Shown one piece after another: positions 8,114-15,832 of a stretch of DNA of 64,000 bases. Within the stretch, counting starts at the first letter, position 1. Each line of letters starts with the position of its first letter. Origin of the DNA: an uncultured Bacilli bacterium (GTDB lineage: Bacteria > Bacillota_I > Bacilli_A > RF39 > UBA660); the NCBI GenBank assembly GCA_934168275.1, contig CAKPNA010000007.1:1-64000 (forward strand), read 5' to 3'. The notes beneath the pieces were generated by a model. It was not told the origin of the DNA, ran no database searches, and saw only the letters and a list, made by a program, of their open reading frames with translations. The position numbers and the translations under genes are program-made.

Positions 8114-8776
8114 ATGAGAACTAGAAAAAAAGAATTAGTAAGTGATGAAATAAAACCATATGTAGGAAAAATTATTAAAGAAGAAAGAGAAAAACATAAC
8201 TATTCTCTAGAAGATTTAGCCAAAGCCTTAAATTATACTAAAAATAGACAAACACTTCATAAGTATGAAACAGGTCTATTAAATATTCCATATGATATCT
8301 TCTTTGATATATGTCGCATCTTCAATATCAGTAGCGATGTAATAAATGAAATACCTGCTAGTGAAGAAGAAAAGAAGATTCTCGAACAGAAGTTATTAAA
8401 AGAATATAAAAGTAGTAATAAGAATTATAAAAACTTAACCGTATCAATTGAAAAATTATTAAATACTTATAAGAATGTTAACTTTGAACCCATTAATAAT
8501 TTATCAGAAGTATCAATAAAAATGCTCGATGACTCAATGACTCCTTACTATGAAAAGAACGATAAAATATATTTTAGTAAACAAGATGATTATAAAAATG
8601 GGGATGATATTGTTATTGCTATTAAAAATAATGTATTAACAGTAAGAAGACTATATCGTTATCAAAAAGGTATAATTCTTCAAGCAATGAACCCTAAATA
8701 TCCTACTATTAATATTAACATTGTTGCTAATAACATGATTCTAGGCAAAGTAACTGCTATATATCGAGAAAAATAA
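8114..8776 (+). CDS. HTH-S24 (LexA/CI-like) regulator with Arg in place of the catalytic Lys
   Basis: This 220-residue predicted repressor has an XRE-type helix-turn-helix (about residues 17-72), a linker, and a C-terminal S24 peptidase-like domain. The nucleophile serine is present in DDSMTP (Ser141). The strand that normally reads VKRL and supplies the catalytic lysine reads VRRL (Arg178). Self-cleavage may therefore be lost, making this a ligand- or protein-responsive regulator instead. Downstream 'LQAMNPKYPTI' is a normal S24 motif. It is the last gene of the VUT transporter operon and ends at a strong terminator, so it probably regulates that operon. The target is inferred from position only. 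Confidence 0.8.
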   Translation: MRTRKKELVSDEIKPYVGKIIKEEREKHNYSLEDLAKALNYTKNRQTLHKYETGLLNIPYDIFFDICRIFNISSDVINEIPASEEEKKILEQKLLKEYKSSNKNYKNLTVSIEKLLNTYKNVNFEPINNLSEVSIKMLDDSMTPYYEKNDKIYFSKQDDYKNGDDIVIAIKNNVLTVRRLYRYQKGIILQAMNPKYPTININIVANNMILGKVTAIYREK

Positions 8777-8808
8777 AATATTTACTCCTCAAAAGTAAAT
8801 ATTTTTTT
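8776..8808 (+). terminator. Intrinsic terminator after the HTH-S24 gene
   Basis: A perfect 11-bp stem (8776-8786 with 8794-8804) and a 7-nt loop are followed by a T run. Confidence 0.85.
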
Positions 8809-8813
8809 ATATT

Positions 8814-8846
8814 AAAAAAACTATTCACCTTATATCGTGAATAGTT
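8814..8846 (-). terminator. Intrinsic terminator of hup
   Basis: An 8-bp perfect stem, CTATTCAC with GTGAATAG, is followed on the minus strand by seven T. It lies just beyond the hup stop codon and is back to back with the plus-strand terminator at 8776. Confidence 0.85.
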
Positions 8847-8854
8847 AAATGTTA

Positions 8855-9127
8855 TTAGTTTAAAGCGTCTTTTAATTTGTTTCCAGCTTTAAATCCAGGA
8901 ACAACTCTAGCTGCTATTTTAACAGTTTCACCAGTTTGTGGGTTTCTACCATTACGAGCTTCTCTCTTTTTAGCAGTGAATGTACCGAATCCAACTAAAG
9001 ATACTTTTCCTTCTTTTTTTAGTCCTTCAACTACGCCATCTAAAACAGCTTCTAATGCACGTGATGCATCTGCTTTTGTTAAATCTGCATTTTCAGCAAT
9101 AAATTCAACTAAATTTGCTTTTGTCAT
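8855..9127 (-). CDS. hup: DNA-binding protein HU
   Basis: Histone-like nucleoid protein of 90 residues. It is the standard HU length, starting MTKANLVEFIAENAD and containing the GFGTFTAKKREARNGRNPQTG arm that wraps DNA. The open frame runs upstream to 9157, but the ATG at 9127 is preceded by GGAGG at ideal spacing and gives the canonical HU N-terminus, so that start is chosen. HU compacts the chromosome and is probably essential here. The gene is monocistronic with its own terminator. A perfect inverted repeat lies just upstream (9151-9171). Confidence 0.97.
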   Translation of the reverse strand: MTKANLVEFIAENADLTKADASRALEAVLDGVVEGLKKEGKVSLVGFGTFTAKKREARNGRNPQTGETVKIAARVVPGFKAGNKLKDALN

Positions 9128-9150
9128 TTTTATTTCCTCCAAATCTATAC

Positions 9151-9171
9151 TAAGCATATTTCCTATGCTTA
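9151..9171. repeat. Perfect inverted repeat upstream of hup
   Basis: TAAGCATA and TATGCTTA, separated by 5 nt, lie 24 nt upstream of the hup start codon. They could be an operator or a 5'-leader hairpin that affects HU expression. The stem is not followed by a T run, so it is not a terminator. Confidence 0.6.
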
Positions 9172-9258
9172 CAACATTAATATACTATGAATAGTCAATA
9201 AAATCAAGCACTTTGCTAAAAAAATGACATAAAATTTACATATAAAATCTATATAATT

Positions 9259-9282
9259 AAAAAAACTCTATTTCTAGAGTTT
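9259..9282 (-). terminator. Intrinsic terminator of spoIVA
   Basis: ACTCTA pairs with TAGAGT around a TTTC loop, followed on the minus strand by six T. The stem begins at the spoIVA stop codon. Confidence 0.75.
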
Positions 9283-10750
9283 AAATAACAATTGCAATCA
9301 TCGTTGAAGAGCCTTTATTAATGATTTTTGTAAGAGTTTGACAAAGTTTATATCTAACTGATTCTGGCATCATAGATAACTTAGCTTGAATACCTTCTTG
9401 GACAATAACATCTAAACTTCTACCAAATATTTCACTCTTCCAAATATCTGTTGAGTCATCACTTTTTGTTAAATGATTAATAAGTTCCTTACTTTGTAGT
9501 TCACTACCAATTATTGGTTCAAAAGTACTCTCCACCTCTACCTTAATCATATGAATAGATGGTGCCTTAGCCCTAAGCTTAATTCCATATCTCGAACCTT
9601 GTTTTATAATCTCTGGAGTCTCTAATTTCATATCAGAAAGTGATGGCGAAGCAATACCATACCCTGTTTGCTTAACTGTTTTTAAAGCTGTCTTAATTTG
9701 ATCATACTCATACTTAGCCTCATAGAACTCTTGGAATAAGTTAAGTAATTGAGCTTTTGAAGATATATCATAACCAATAATCTCATTTAATACTTGATTA
9801 TATAATCCACTAGGAGCCGTTAAATTAATAACTACATCCCCTGTTGAAGAATCAACCTCTGACAAATAAGCCTTAGATATATAGTCAACGTTCTCAAAGT
9901 GTTTAGTAATACTATCAACATCTCTTAACTTATTTATCTCTACAACACTCTCTTTTATCTTATCAATATATAATTTCTTTAAATGATGATTAGGATTTAA
10001 AACGGCAATCCATTCAGGCATATTAACTTTAACTTCGTTAACCGGAAATTCAAACAAAGCTTCTTTTAAAATATTATACATATCTCTTTCTTGCATTTGT
10101 TCAATATTAATAGGAAGCACCGGTACACCGTATTTATCTTTCATATCATCTGCTAATTTTTCAGTATCTGGCATCATTGGATGAGTAGAATTCAATAATA
10201 CTATATAAGGCTTACCGATATTCTTAAGTTCAGTAATTACTGTTTCTTCAGCTTCAAGATATTCATTTCTCGGAATTTCTCCAATCGAACCATCTGTTGT
10301 TACAACAATACCTATTGTTGAATGATCTTTAATTACCTTTTCGGTTCCTATTTCTGCGGCCTCAACAAATGGAATAGGCTCTGAATACCATGGTGTCATA
10401 ACAAGTCTTGGACCGTTTTCATCCTCATATCCCTTAGCAGCATTAATAACGTATCCTACACAATCTATCATCTTAATATTAGTAGTAAAATCATCAACCT
10501 GTATTTTAGCTGCAGTTGCCGGAATAAACTTAGGCTCTGTAGTCATTATTGTCTTACCAGCCGCTGCCTGTGGTAATTCATCAAGTGTTCTTTTCTTCTC
10601 ATACTCATCTTCTATATAAGGAACAACCATTGTTTCCATAAACTTTCTAATAAATGTTGATTTACCTGTTCTAACAGCACCTACTACCCCTAAATAAATA
10701 TCTCCACCAGTTCGCATTGAAATATTCTTTATTACATCAATTTTTTCCAT
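9281..10750 (-). CDS. spoIVA: Stage IV sporulation protein A (spore coat ATPase)
   Basis: SpoIVA is the ATPase that polymerises on the forespore surface and forms the basement layer for the spore coat. The 489-residue protein matches the usual length of about 492. A Walker A motif, GAVRTGKS (24-31), lies in the TRAFAC-like N-terminal domain. The C-terminal region ends in the short hydrophobic tail (MIAIVI) that anchors the protein through SpoVM in Bacillus. The start has an AGAGG site 6 nt upstream. The gene is monocistronic with a candidate sigma-E promoter upstream and its own terminator. Its presence is strong evidence that the organism forms endospores. Confidence 0.97.
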   Translation of the reverse strand: MEKIDVIKNISMRTGGDIYLGVVGAVRTGKSTFIRKFMETMVVPYIEDEYEKKRTLDELPQAAAGKTIMTTEPKFIPATAAKIQVDDFTTNIKMIDCVGYVINAAKGYEDENGPRLVMTPWYSEPIPFVEAAEIGTEKVIKDHSTIGIVVTTDGSIGEIPRNEYLEAEETVITELKNIGKPYIVLLNSTHPMMPDTEKLADDMKDKYGVPVLPINIEQMQERDMYNILKEALFEFPVNEVKVNMPEWIAVLNPNHHLKKLYIDKIKESVVEINKLRDVDSITKHFENVDYISKAYLSEVDSSTGDVVINLTAPSGLYNQVLNEIIGYDISSKAQLLNLFQEFYEAKYEYDQIKTALKTVKQTGYGIASPSLSDMKLETPEIIKQGSRYGIKLRAKAPSIHMIKVEVESTFEPIIGSELQSKELINHLTKSDDSTDIWKSEIFGRSLDVIVQEGIQAKLSMMPESVRYKLCQTLTKIINKGSSTMIAIVI

Positions 10751-10777
10751 ATCATACCTCTTTCTTTATTTCATTAA

Positions 10778-10806
10778 ATATTATGTCAAATAAATACTAA
10801 TTATTC
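10778..10806 (-). promoter_or_regulatory. Candidate sigma-E promoter of spoIVA
   Basis: On the minus strand GAATAAT (10806-10800) and CATAATAT (10785-10778) are separated by 14 bp. This resembles the mother-cell sigma-E pattern (KMATATT, 13-15 bp, CATACAnT) with one mismatch in the -35 and two in the -10. spoIVA is sigma-E dependent in Bacillus. No convincing sigma-A promoter is seen at this place. Confidence 0.45.
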
Positions 10807-10822
10807 TTAACTTTTACCAAAT

Positions 10823-10852
10823 AAAAACGAATAATGAATTACTCACTATTCG
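10823..10852 (-). terminator. Intrinsic terminator of the serpin gene
   Basis: A 10-bp stem with one G-T pair (10828-10852, 5-nt loop) is followed by TTTTTA on the minus strand. It lies between the serpin gene and spoIVA and so separates the two units. Confidence 0.8.
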
Positions 10853-10868
10853 CTCATTAAATATTTAA

Positions 10869-12437
10869 TTATTCAGAATATAACTCTGGTTCATATACCG
10901 TACCAGTAAACCATACTTCTCCAGTATTTTTATCTCTAATTATAAACATATATGGATTATCAAATGTTAAATCTATTTTTTCAACAGGTACATCATATTG
11001 ATAATCAAAAACACAACCTCCACCAGCACCTTTACCACCAGATAAACTAGTTGCGGCCGCTGCTTTTATACCACTATTTGAAAATTCAATATTAGCCTTA
11101 TGTCTAGCATCCATAATATAAACATTAGGTTTATAAGAAGATAACTTAGATAAATCAGCTTTCTTTTCATCAAATACATTAGTTATTCCAAGTTTACTTA
11201 AATCATTTATTAAGTTTAATTCATAATCAAATTTAAATAATGGAATTGAACCATATACTTCTGTTATAACACCTTCTTTAAAACTATCATACTCTACAGG
11301 CTTTAAATTATTAATTAGTGCATTAACATTACTAGATTTAATATTCTTAATATATTCATCAAGACTAACATTTCTAGGCATAATACCAACATATTGTAAA
11401 GTAGTACCATCATACTCTTTTAAATCTTTAGCAAATACTTTAACATCATCATCGTTATAGTAATAAAAATCAGTACTTCTATAAAACTTTTTATATTGTT
11501 GATTAAGTATATTTACATAATTATTAACTAAAGTTGCTGTATCGATAGTATTACCATCCATACAATTTTCTTGATAAAATTCACTATTAATAAATTCCTC
11601 ATATTTAGTACTTATATTTTGTCTTATATTATCTTCACCAAGTACATTAACAATATCATATTTATTAGCTACCGCATCAACTTTTAACGATTTAACTGAA
11701 GTCCCATTAAAGTCAAGTTTATGAGAATCAGTAGGTGATTCAAATGCTGTCATAACATCAGAAATAAAGTTTTCATACTTAAACGAAATACGCCAATCTT
11801 GAAGGCCAATTGTTTGAAATACCTTCTCCCATTCCATATCAATTGCTAGAGCATTAACCAATACAAAATCAGCCCTATCAAAACCATCTTTATCTATTAA
11901 ATTATTAATTAGTTTAAATGTATTATTACTTACCCATTCATTAAGTGTATCAGGTGTATTAAATGAATCAAACATAACCTCCGCACTATACTTATTAGTT
12001 AATATATCCACATAAGAACTAAGTATTGAATCTTTAAAAGAATCTCTTATAAATAAAGCATTAGCAAAAGACATATTAGCACTATTAGTATACTTTTTAG
12101 GACTATAAGTACCAATAATATTAGATATTTGGTCTTTAGTCTCTCCTTCAGCCCCTTCTACAAGCATTCCTAAAGCATATTTTATTGATAGTGGACTATA
12201 AAGTTTATTTTTCTTTTCATTTTCTAATTGTAAAAAGTATAAATCAAAATCTTCTAAGGAATTACTAGCTAAACGATATGCTAAATATTTATTATTATCT
12301 TTAGTCTCAATCTCATCATTAGGAGTATCATTGTTCCTAAACTTAACAAAATAAACTATTACGCCTCCTACAACAACTAATAAAACAGCCAAAATAATAA
12401 TCCAAGTATAATTTTTTCTTTGTGAACTTCTATCCAC
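10869..12437 (-). CDS. Membrane-anchored serpin (serine protease inhibitor family I4)
   Basis: The protein of 522 residues has a single N-terminal membrane anchor (about 12-32), a short linker, and a serpin domain from about residue 55. Serpin signatures are SPLSIKYALGMLVEGAEGET (81-100) and the C-terminal NPYMFIIRD segment. The reactive-loop hinge GIKAAAATS begins at Gly456. The loop continues as a glycine-rich stretch with one Lys and one Cys. The run of small residues fits an inhibitory serpin, though Ile at the P14-equivalent position is unusual. An insertion of roughly 80 residues sits in the middle of the fold. The GTG start has GGAGG 8 nt upstream. The protein probably faces the outside and could block host or bacterial proteases; the target is unknown. 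Confidence 0.9.
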   Translation of the reverse strand: MDRSSQRKNYTWIIILAVLLVVVGGVIVYFVKFRNNDTPNDEIETKDNNKYLAYRLASNSLEDFDLYFLQLENEKKNKLYSPLSIKYALGMLVEGAEGETKDQISNIIGTYSPKKYTNSANMSFANALFIRDSFKDSILSSYVDILTNKYSAEVMFDSFNTPDTLNEWVSNNTFKLINNLIDKDGFDRADFVLVNALAIDMEWEKVFQTIGLQDWRISFKYENFISDVMTAFESPTDSHKLDFNGTSVKSLKVDAVANKYDIVNVLGEDNIRQNISTKYEEFINSEFYQENCMDGNTIDTATLVNNYVNILNQQYKKFYRSTDFYYYNDDDVKVFAKDLKEYDGTTLQYVGIMPRNVSLDEYIKNIKSSNVNALINNLKPVEYDSFKEGVITEVYGSIPLFKFDYELNLINDLSKLGITNVFDEKKADLSKLSSYKPNVYIMDARHKANIEFSNSGIKAAAATSLSGGKGAGGGCVFDYQYDVPVEKIDLTFDNPYMFIIRDKNTGEVWFTGTVYEPELYSE

Positions 12438-12517
12438 TTTTTATTCCTCCTTTCATTATTATCTTAACATATAATTATTTTTATTACAATAAAAATATTC
12501 AAAAAAAGACATTTATA

Positions 12518-12562
12518 GTAGAATAAAGTTCTACAATATGTCAATAATAATATTCTACAATA
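12518..12562. promoter_or_regulatory. Putative operator/promoter with repeated TTCTACAATA boxes
   Basis: GTAGAA and TTCTAC form an inverted repeat (12518-12534). The 10-mer TTCTACAATA occurs twice, at 12529 and 12553, 24 bp apart. Each copy contains a -10-like TACAAT. The site lies between the divergent serpin and HTH genes and upstream of the HTH start. It is a good candidate for autoregulation by the HTH protein, but this is inferred from position. Confidence 0.45.
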
Positions 12563-12591
12563 AGTGAGAAAATATATATAGGTGATGATAA

Positions 12592-12861
12592 ATGACATTT
12601 AATTCAGATGATGATAGATATATTTATGAACTAGTTAGTAAAAACATAAAGTATTTTAGATTACACAACAATAGCAAATATAGCTCCTTTGGCAAAATGA
12701 CACAAGAACAATTAGCAGAAAAATGTGATTTAAGCCATAGTTTAATTAGTAATATTGAATCAAAAAAAGTCCAACAATCTTTTAGCATTGCTGTTTTATA
12801 TAGAATAGCAAGAGTACTTGATGTTGACATTAGAGAATTTTTTGTTGATAGAAACCTATAA
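12592..12861 (+). CDS. XRE-family HTH transcriptional regulator
   Basis: This 89-residue single-domain helix-turn-helix protein of the XRE/Cro-CI class has its HTH at about residues 15-75. The pattern is 'MTQEQLAEKCDLSHSLISNIESKK', split here as MTQEQLAEKCDLS then HSLISNIESKK. There is no C-terminal sensor domain. It is divergent from the membrane-anchored serpin gene, and the space between them holds a repeated TTCTACAATA box. Control of the serpin gene, of itself, or both is plausible. The GGTGATG ribosome-binding site is close to the ATG. Confidence 0.85.
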   Translation: MTFNSDDDRYIYELVSKNIKYFRLHNNSKYSSFGKMTQEQLAEKCDLSHSLISNIESKKVQQSFSIAVLYRIARVLDVDIREFFVDRNL

Positions 12862-12888
12862 AAAAAGCAATAAGTATTACTTACTGTT
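12859..12888 (-). terminator. Intrinsic terminator of the C26 hydrolase gene
   Basis: A 10-bp stem with two G-T pairs (12866-12875 with 12879-12888, 3-nt loop) is followed by T on the minus strand. It overlaps the final codons of the C26 gene and could also slow plus-strand transcription from the HTH gene. Confidence 0.65.
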
Positions 12889-13518
12889 ATCTCTTACATT
12901 TTTTCTACTTATTACCTCTTTAATAAAATAATTATATAAGTTATGCATATTATCCATATCTTCCGGATGCCACTGTACCCCTAACAAAAAGTGTTTATCA
13001 TCTATATATTCTATTCCCTCAATTACTCCATTATCATCAGTAGCTGTCTTCTTAAATGGTAAGTCTATCCTATCTAAAGCATAATTATGTCTGCTATTAA
13101 CTAGTGCTTTGTCTCCTAATGACTTATATAAAAAACTATTCTTTACTATATTTATATTATGTTTTTTATTCTTGTCATTATGATTATCTACCTTAACTAA
13201 ATCTTTTTCTTTCTCATTATTAGCATACAGTCCTATTATTTGATGCCCCATACAAATACCTAAAATAGGTTTATTATTATTCATACAATACTCTATAATA
13301 TCTAAGTGATATCTATAAATATCTAATCCACCCGGAATAATAAAGCCATCACATAAATCTAATACATTATAATCAATAATATCATTGTTATCATAATTAA
13401 TAATTCCTATATAACTAATCTTATCATTTAAATATTTTAAATTATTCTTACTAATACCTTGATATATAACATCATCTTTTACTATATCTTTACCAACAAC
13501 CCCAATTATAGCATTCAT
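12877..13518 (-). CDS. Peptidase C26 family class I glutamine amidotransferase (gamma-glutamyl hydrolase-like)
   Basis: This 213-residue protein belongs to the PuuD/gamma-glutamyl hydrolase group, which cleaves gamma-glutamyl amide bonds. The nucleophile elbow is GICMGHQ (Cys89), and the catalytic His-Glu pair sits in VQWHPE (His184, Glu186). An IPGGLD motif (61-66) forms part of the oxyanion region. All three catalytic residues are present and there is no synthase domain. The ATG lies 1 nt after the spoVIF stop (TAAAATG) without its own ribosome-binding site, so translation depends on the upstream gene. Coupling to a spore gene suggests a role in sporulation or in spore amino-acid metabolism. 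The substrate is unknown. Confidence 0.85.
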   Translation of the reverse strand: MNAIIGVVGKDIVKDDVIYQGISKNNLKYLNDKISYIGIINYDNNDIIDYNVLDLCDGFIIPGGLDIYRYHLDIIEYCMNNNKPILGICMGHQIIGLYANNEKEKDLVKVDNHNDKNKKHNINIVKNSFLYKSLGDKALVNSRHNYALDRIDLPFKKTATDDNGVIEGIEYIDDKHFLLGVQWHPEDMDNMHNLYNYFIKEVISRKNVRDNSK

Positions 13519-13519
13519 T

Positions 13520-13765
13520 TTACTTTAAAAATTTATCTAAATTAGTAGGTACTTGATCATTTAAAACAGCATTAATAATCTTTTCTTCCTTCTCTTTAGA
13601 TACCTCTCTACCAGTCATTCTAGAAATATCTCTAATTACTTCTTTTAAAGTATTCTCATCCTTCATATTACCTTGTTGTAATTTACTAGCTAAAGATAAA
13701 ATAGTATTTTTATCAACATTAGTTTTCTTTTCTATTTTATCAAAAAAACTATCTGAAAAAGACAT
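13520..13765 (-). CDS. spoVIF: Stage VI sporulation protein F
   Basis: This small protein of 81 residues matches SpoVIF/YjcC. In Bacillus it is made late in the mother cell, stabilises GerE and is needed for spore coat maturation. The N-terminal FFDKIEKKTNVDKNTILSLA and the KDENTLKEVIRDIS and KEKEEKIINAVL helices follow the family. A strong AGGAGG site precedes the ATG. Just upstream is a candidate sigma-K promoter, in line with sigma-K control of the Bacillus gene. It is coupled directly to the downstream C26 hydrolase. Confidence 0.85.
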   Translation of the reverse strand: MSFSDSFFDKIEKKTNVDKNTILSLASKLQQGNMKDENTLKEVIRDISRMTGREVSKEKEEKIINAVLNDQVPTNLDKFLK

Positions 13766-13782
13766 ATAAACCTCCTACAGTA

Positions 13783-13811
13783 TAATATATGTCTAATTTA
13801 ATTATATAGTT
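13783..13811 (-). promoter_or_regulatory. Candidate sigma-K promoter of spoVIF
   Basis: On the minus strand AAC (13811-13809) is followed after 17 bp by CATATATTA (13791-13783). This fits the sigma-K pattern of AC at -35 and CATAnnnTA at -10. The -35 part lies inside a long inverted repeat. The spacing to the AGGAGG site leaves a very short leader. A sigma-A reading (TATACT) overlaps, so the assignment is tentative. Confidence 0.4.
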
Positions 13812-13841
13812 AATAAAAAGAACAATTAACTATATAATTAA
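13798..13841. repeat. 17-bp perfect inverted repeat between der and spoVIF
   Basis: Arms of 17 bp (13798-13814 and 13825-13841) match perfectly around a 10-nt loop, directly after the der stop codon. There is no T run after the stem on either strand, so it is not a typical terminator. It may stabilise the der mRNA end or act as a protein-binding site over the spoVIF promoter. Confidence 0.75.
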
Positions 13842-15152
13842 TTATTCTTCATTCTTATTCTTAAATTGAATAACTATTGGTGTACCTTCAAAATCAAAAC
13901 TTTCTCTTATTTTATTTTCTAAATATCTTTCATAAGAAAAGTGAACTAATCCTTTACTATTTACATTAAAAGTAAATTTAGGAGGTACTATACCTGTTTG
14001 AGCTACAAAGTATATTTTAAGTCTTTTACCTTTATATGAAGGTGGTTGATTTAACATAACAGCATCTCTAATAACATCATTAAGAATACTAGTTTTAATC
14101 TCCTTATGTGAATTTTCGTATACTTTATTTATTTCAGGCATTAGAGTATGAATTCTCTTCTTAGTTAAAGCTGATAAGAATACTATAGGTACATAAGACA
14201 AGAATTGAAATTCATTTCTAACTAACTTTGTAAATGAAGCGATATCATTCTTGTTACTAACAGTATCCCATTTATTGACAACAATTACTAGTGGTTTACC
14301 TGCTTCAAGAATATATCCGGCAATATGTTTATCATGTTCAATAATACCTTCTTCAGCATTAATAACAAGGACACACACATCACTTCTCTCAATAGCTTTC
14401 ATTGATCTAATAACACTATATTTTTCAATACTTTCCCAAATCTTACCATTTTTTCTAATGCCTGCTGTATCAATAATAACATAATCTTTCTTATCATAAG
14501 TAAATAATGTATCAACAGCATCTCTAGTCGTACCAGCTATATTACTAACAATAACTTTATCTTCATTTAATAAAGCATTAACTAAACTACTCTTTCCAAC
14601 ATTAGGTCTTCCTACAACACAAAACTTAATCTTATCATCATTCTCTTCTTCCACAGAACTGTTGAAATCTTTAACTATCTCATCAAGTAAGTCTCCTAAT
14701 CCGGTATTATGTTCACCACTAACCGGTATAATTGTATCAAAACCTAGTTCATAGAAATTATATATGTTATCAGTACGCTTATTATTATCTATCTTATTAG
14801 CAGCTACTATAACCTTCTTACCAGTCTTAATAAGCATATCTCTAATAACATAATCATTTTGATTTAATTCTTCCATACCATCCACAATAAAGACTATAAC
14901 ATCAGCTTCCTCAATAGCTATTGAAGCCTGTACTTTAATCTCATCATTGAATAACTCACGACTAACATCAATACCACCAGTATCTATAAGATGAAACTTA
15001 TATTTACCATAACTAACATCACCATAAATTCTATCTCTAGTAACACCAGGTGTATCTTCTATTATTGATATCTTTTTACCTACTAATTTATTAAATATTG
15101 TTGATTTGCCGACATTAGGTCTTCCAACAAGTGCTACAGTTGGTAATCTCAT
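13842..15152 (-). CDS. der: Ribosome-assembly GTPase Der (EngA)
   Basis: Essential double-GTPase that helps assemble the 50S subunit. Two G domains each carry a GRPNVGKS P-loop (near residues 9 and 179), with DTPG/DTAG switch II and NKxD motifs (NKID, NKWD). A C-terminal KH-like domain follows. The frame opens at a GTG (15161), but that lies only about 2 nt from the GAGGG site. The ATG at 15152 has better spacing and gives a 436-residue protein, the length of Bacillus Der, so I use it. engB lies just upstream on the same strand (15 nt), so the two ribosome-assembly GTPases are probably co-transcribed. Confidence 0.96.
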   Translation of the reverse strand: MRLPTVALVGRPNVGKSTIFNKLVGKKISIIEDTPGVTRDRIYGDVSYGKYKFHLIDTGGIDVSRELFNDEIKVQASIAIEEADVIVFIVDGMEELNQNDYVIRDMLIKTGKKVIVAANKIDNNKRTDNIYNFYELGFDTIIPVSGEHNTGLGDLLDEIVKDFNSSVEEENDDKIKFCVVGRPNVGKSSLVNALLNEDKVIVSNIAGTTRDAVDTLFTYDKKDYVIIDTAGIRKNGKIWESIEKYSVIRSMKAIERSDVCVLVINAEEGIIEHDKHIAGYILEAGKPLVIVVNKWDTVSNKNDIASFTKLVRNEFQFLSYVPIVFLSALTKKRIHTLMPEINKVYENSHKEIKTSILNDVIRDAVMLNQPPSYKGKRLKIYFVAQTGIVPPKFTFNVNSKGLVHFSYERYLENKIRESFDFEGTPIVIQFKNKNEE

Positions 15153-15167
15153 ATCTATCACTTCCCT

Positions 15168-15752
15168 CTATCTATTAATAGCATACTCTACTATTTTATT
15201 ACTTACTTCTTGTTTTCCCTCTTTAGTTATTGCTGAAAACAAAATAGGTTCATCTTCCATACCAAGAGTATTCATAACTATTGCTTTATTCTTCGTAACA
15301 GCATTCTTACTAATCTTATCTAACTTAGTACATATTACACTAACCGGTATATTATAATGTTTTAAATACTTATACATCATAACATCATCTTCGGTAGGTT
15401 TATGTCTAAAATCAACTAGCATAAATACCATATTAAGATTCTCTCTACCCTCTAAATAATCTTCCATAATTAATCCAAATTTATTCTTTAACTTTTTATT
15501 TACACTAGCAAATCCATATCCTGGAGCATCTACTAAATAAAAATAATCATTAATTAAATAAAAGTTAAGAGTTTGTGTTTTACCAGGTTTAGCAGATGTC
15601 CTAGCAAAATTCTTTCTATTTATCATTGTATTAATAAAACTACTCTTTCCTACATTACTTCTACCTACTAAAAGAAATTCATTCTTACCATCAGTAGGGA
15701 ATTGACTCTTTCTCACTGCGGAAATAGTTAGTTTAACATCTAAAATTTTCAT
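15168..15752 (-). CDS. engB: Ribosome-biogenesis GTP-binding protein EngB (YsxC)
   Basis: Small essential GTPase that helps maturation of the 50S subunit. It has a P-loop GRSNVGKSS, a switch I containing PGKTQT, DAPG as G3 and TKLD as G4. The frame extends to a TTG at 15770. The promoter -10 (15777-15772) puts the transcript start near 15766, and ATG 15752 has a GGGTG site, so this start is chosen. It gives 194 residues, the usual EngB length. der follows 15 nt downstream in the same direction. Confidence 0.95.
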   Translation of the reverse strand: MKILDVKLTISAVRKSQFPTDGKNEFLLVGRSNVGKSSFINTMINRKNFARTSAKPGKTQTLNFYLINDYFYLVDAPGYGFASVNKKLKNKFGLIMEDYLEGRENLNMVFMLVDFRHKPTEDDVMMYKYLKHYNIPVSVICTKLDKISKNAVTKNKAIVMNTLGMEDEPILFSAITKEGKQEVSNKIVEYAINR

Positions 15753-15771
15753 ATATTTCACCCACATCAAT

Positions 15772-15799
15772 ATTATAACATTAATAAAAAATATGTCAA
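15772..15799 (-). promoter_or_regulatory. Promoter of the engB-der unit
   Basis: A perfect TTGACA (15799-15794) and a perfect TATAAT (15777-15772) are separated by 16 bp and carry a TGt extended -10. It is one of the strongest promoter matches in the window. Confidence 0.8.
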
Positions 15800-15832
15800 A
15801 TATCCCATATTATAGAATACTTAACATATAAT

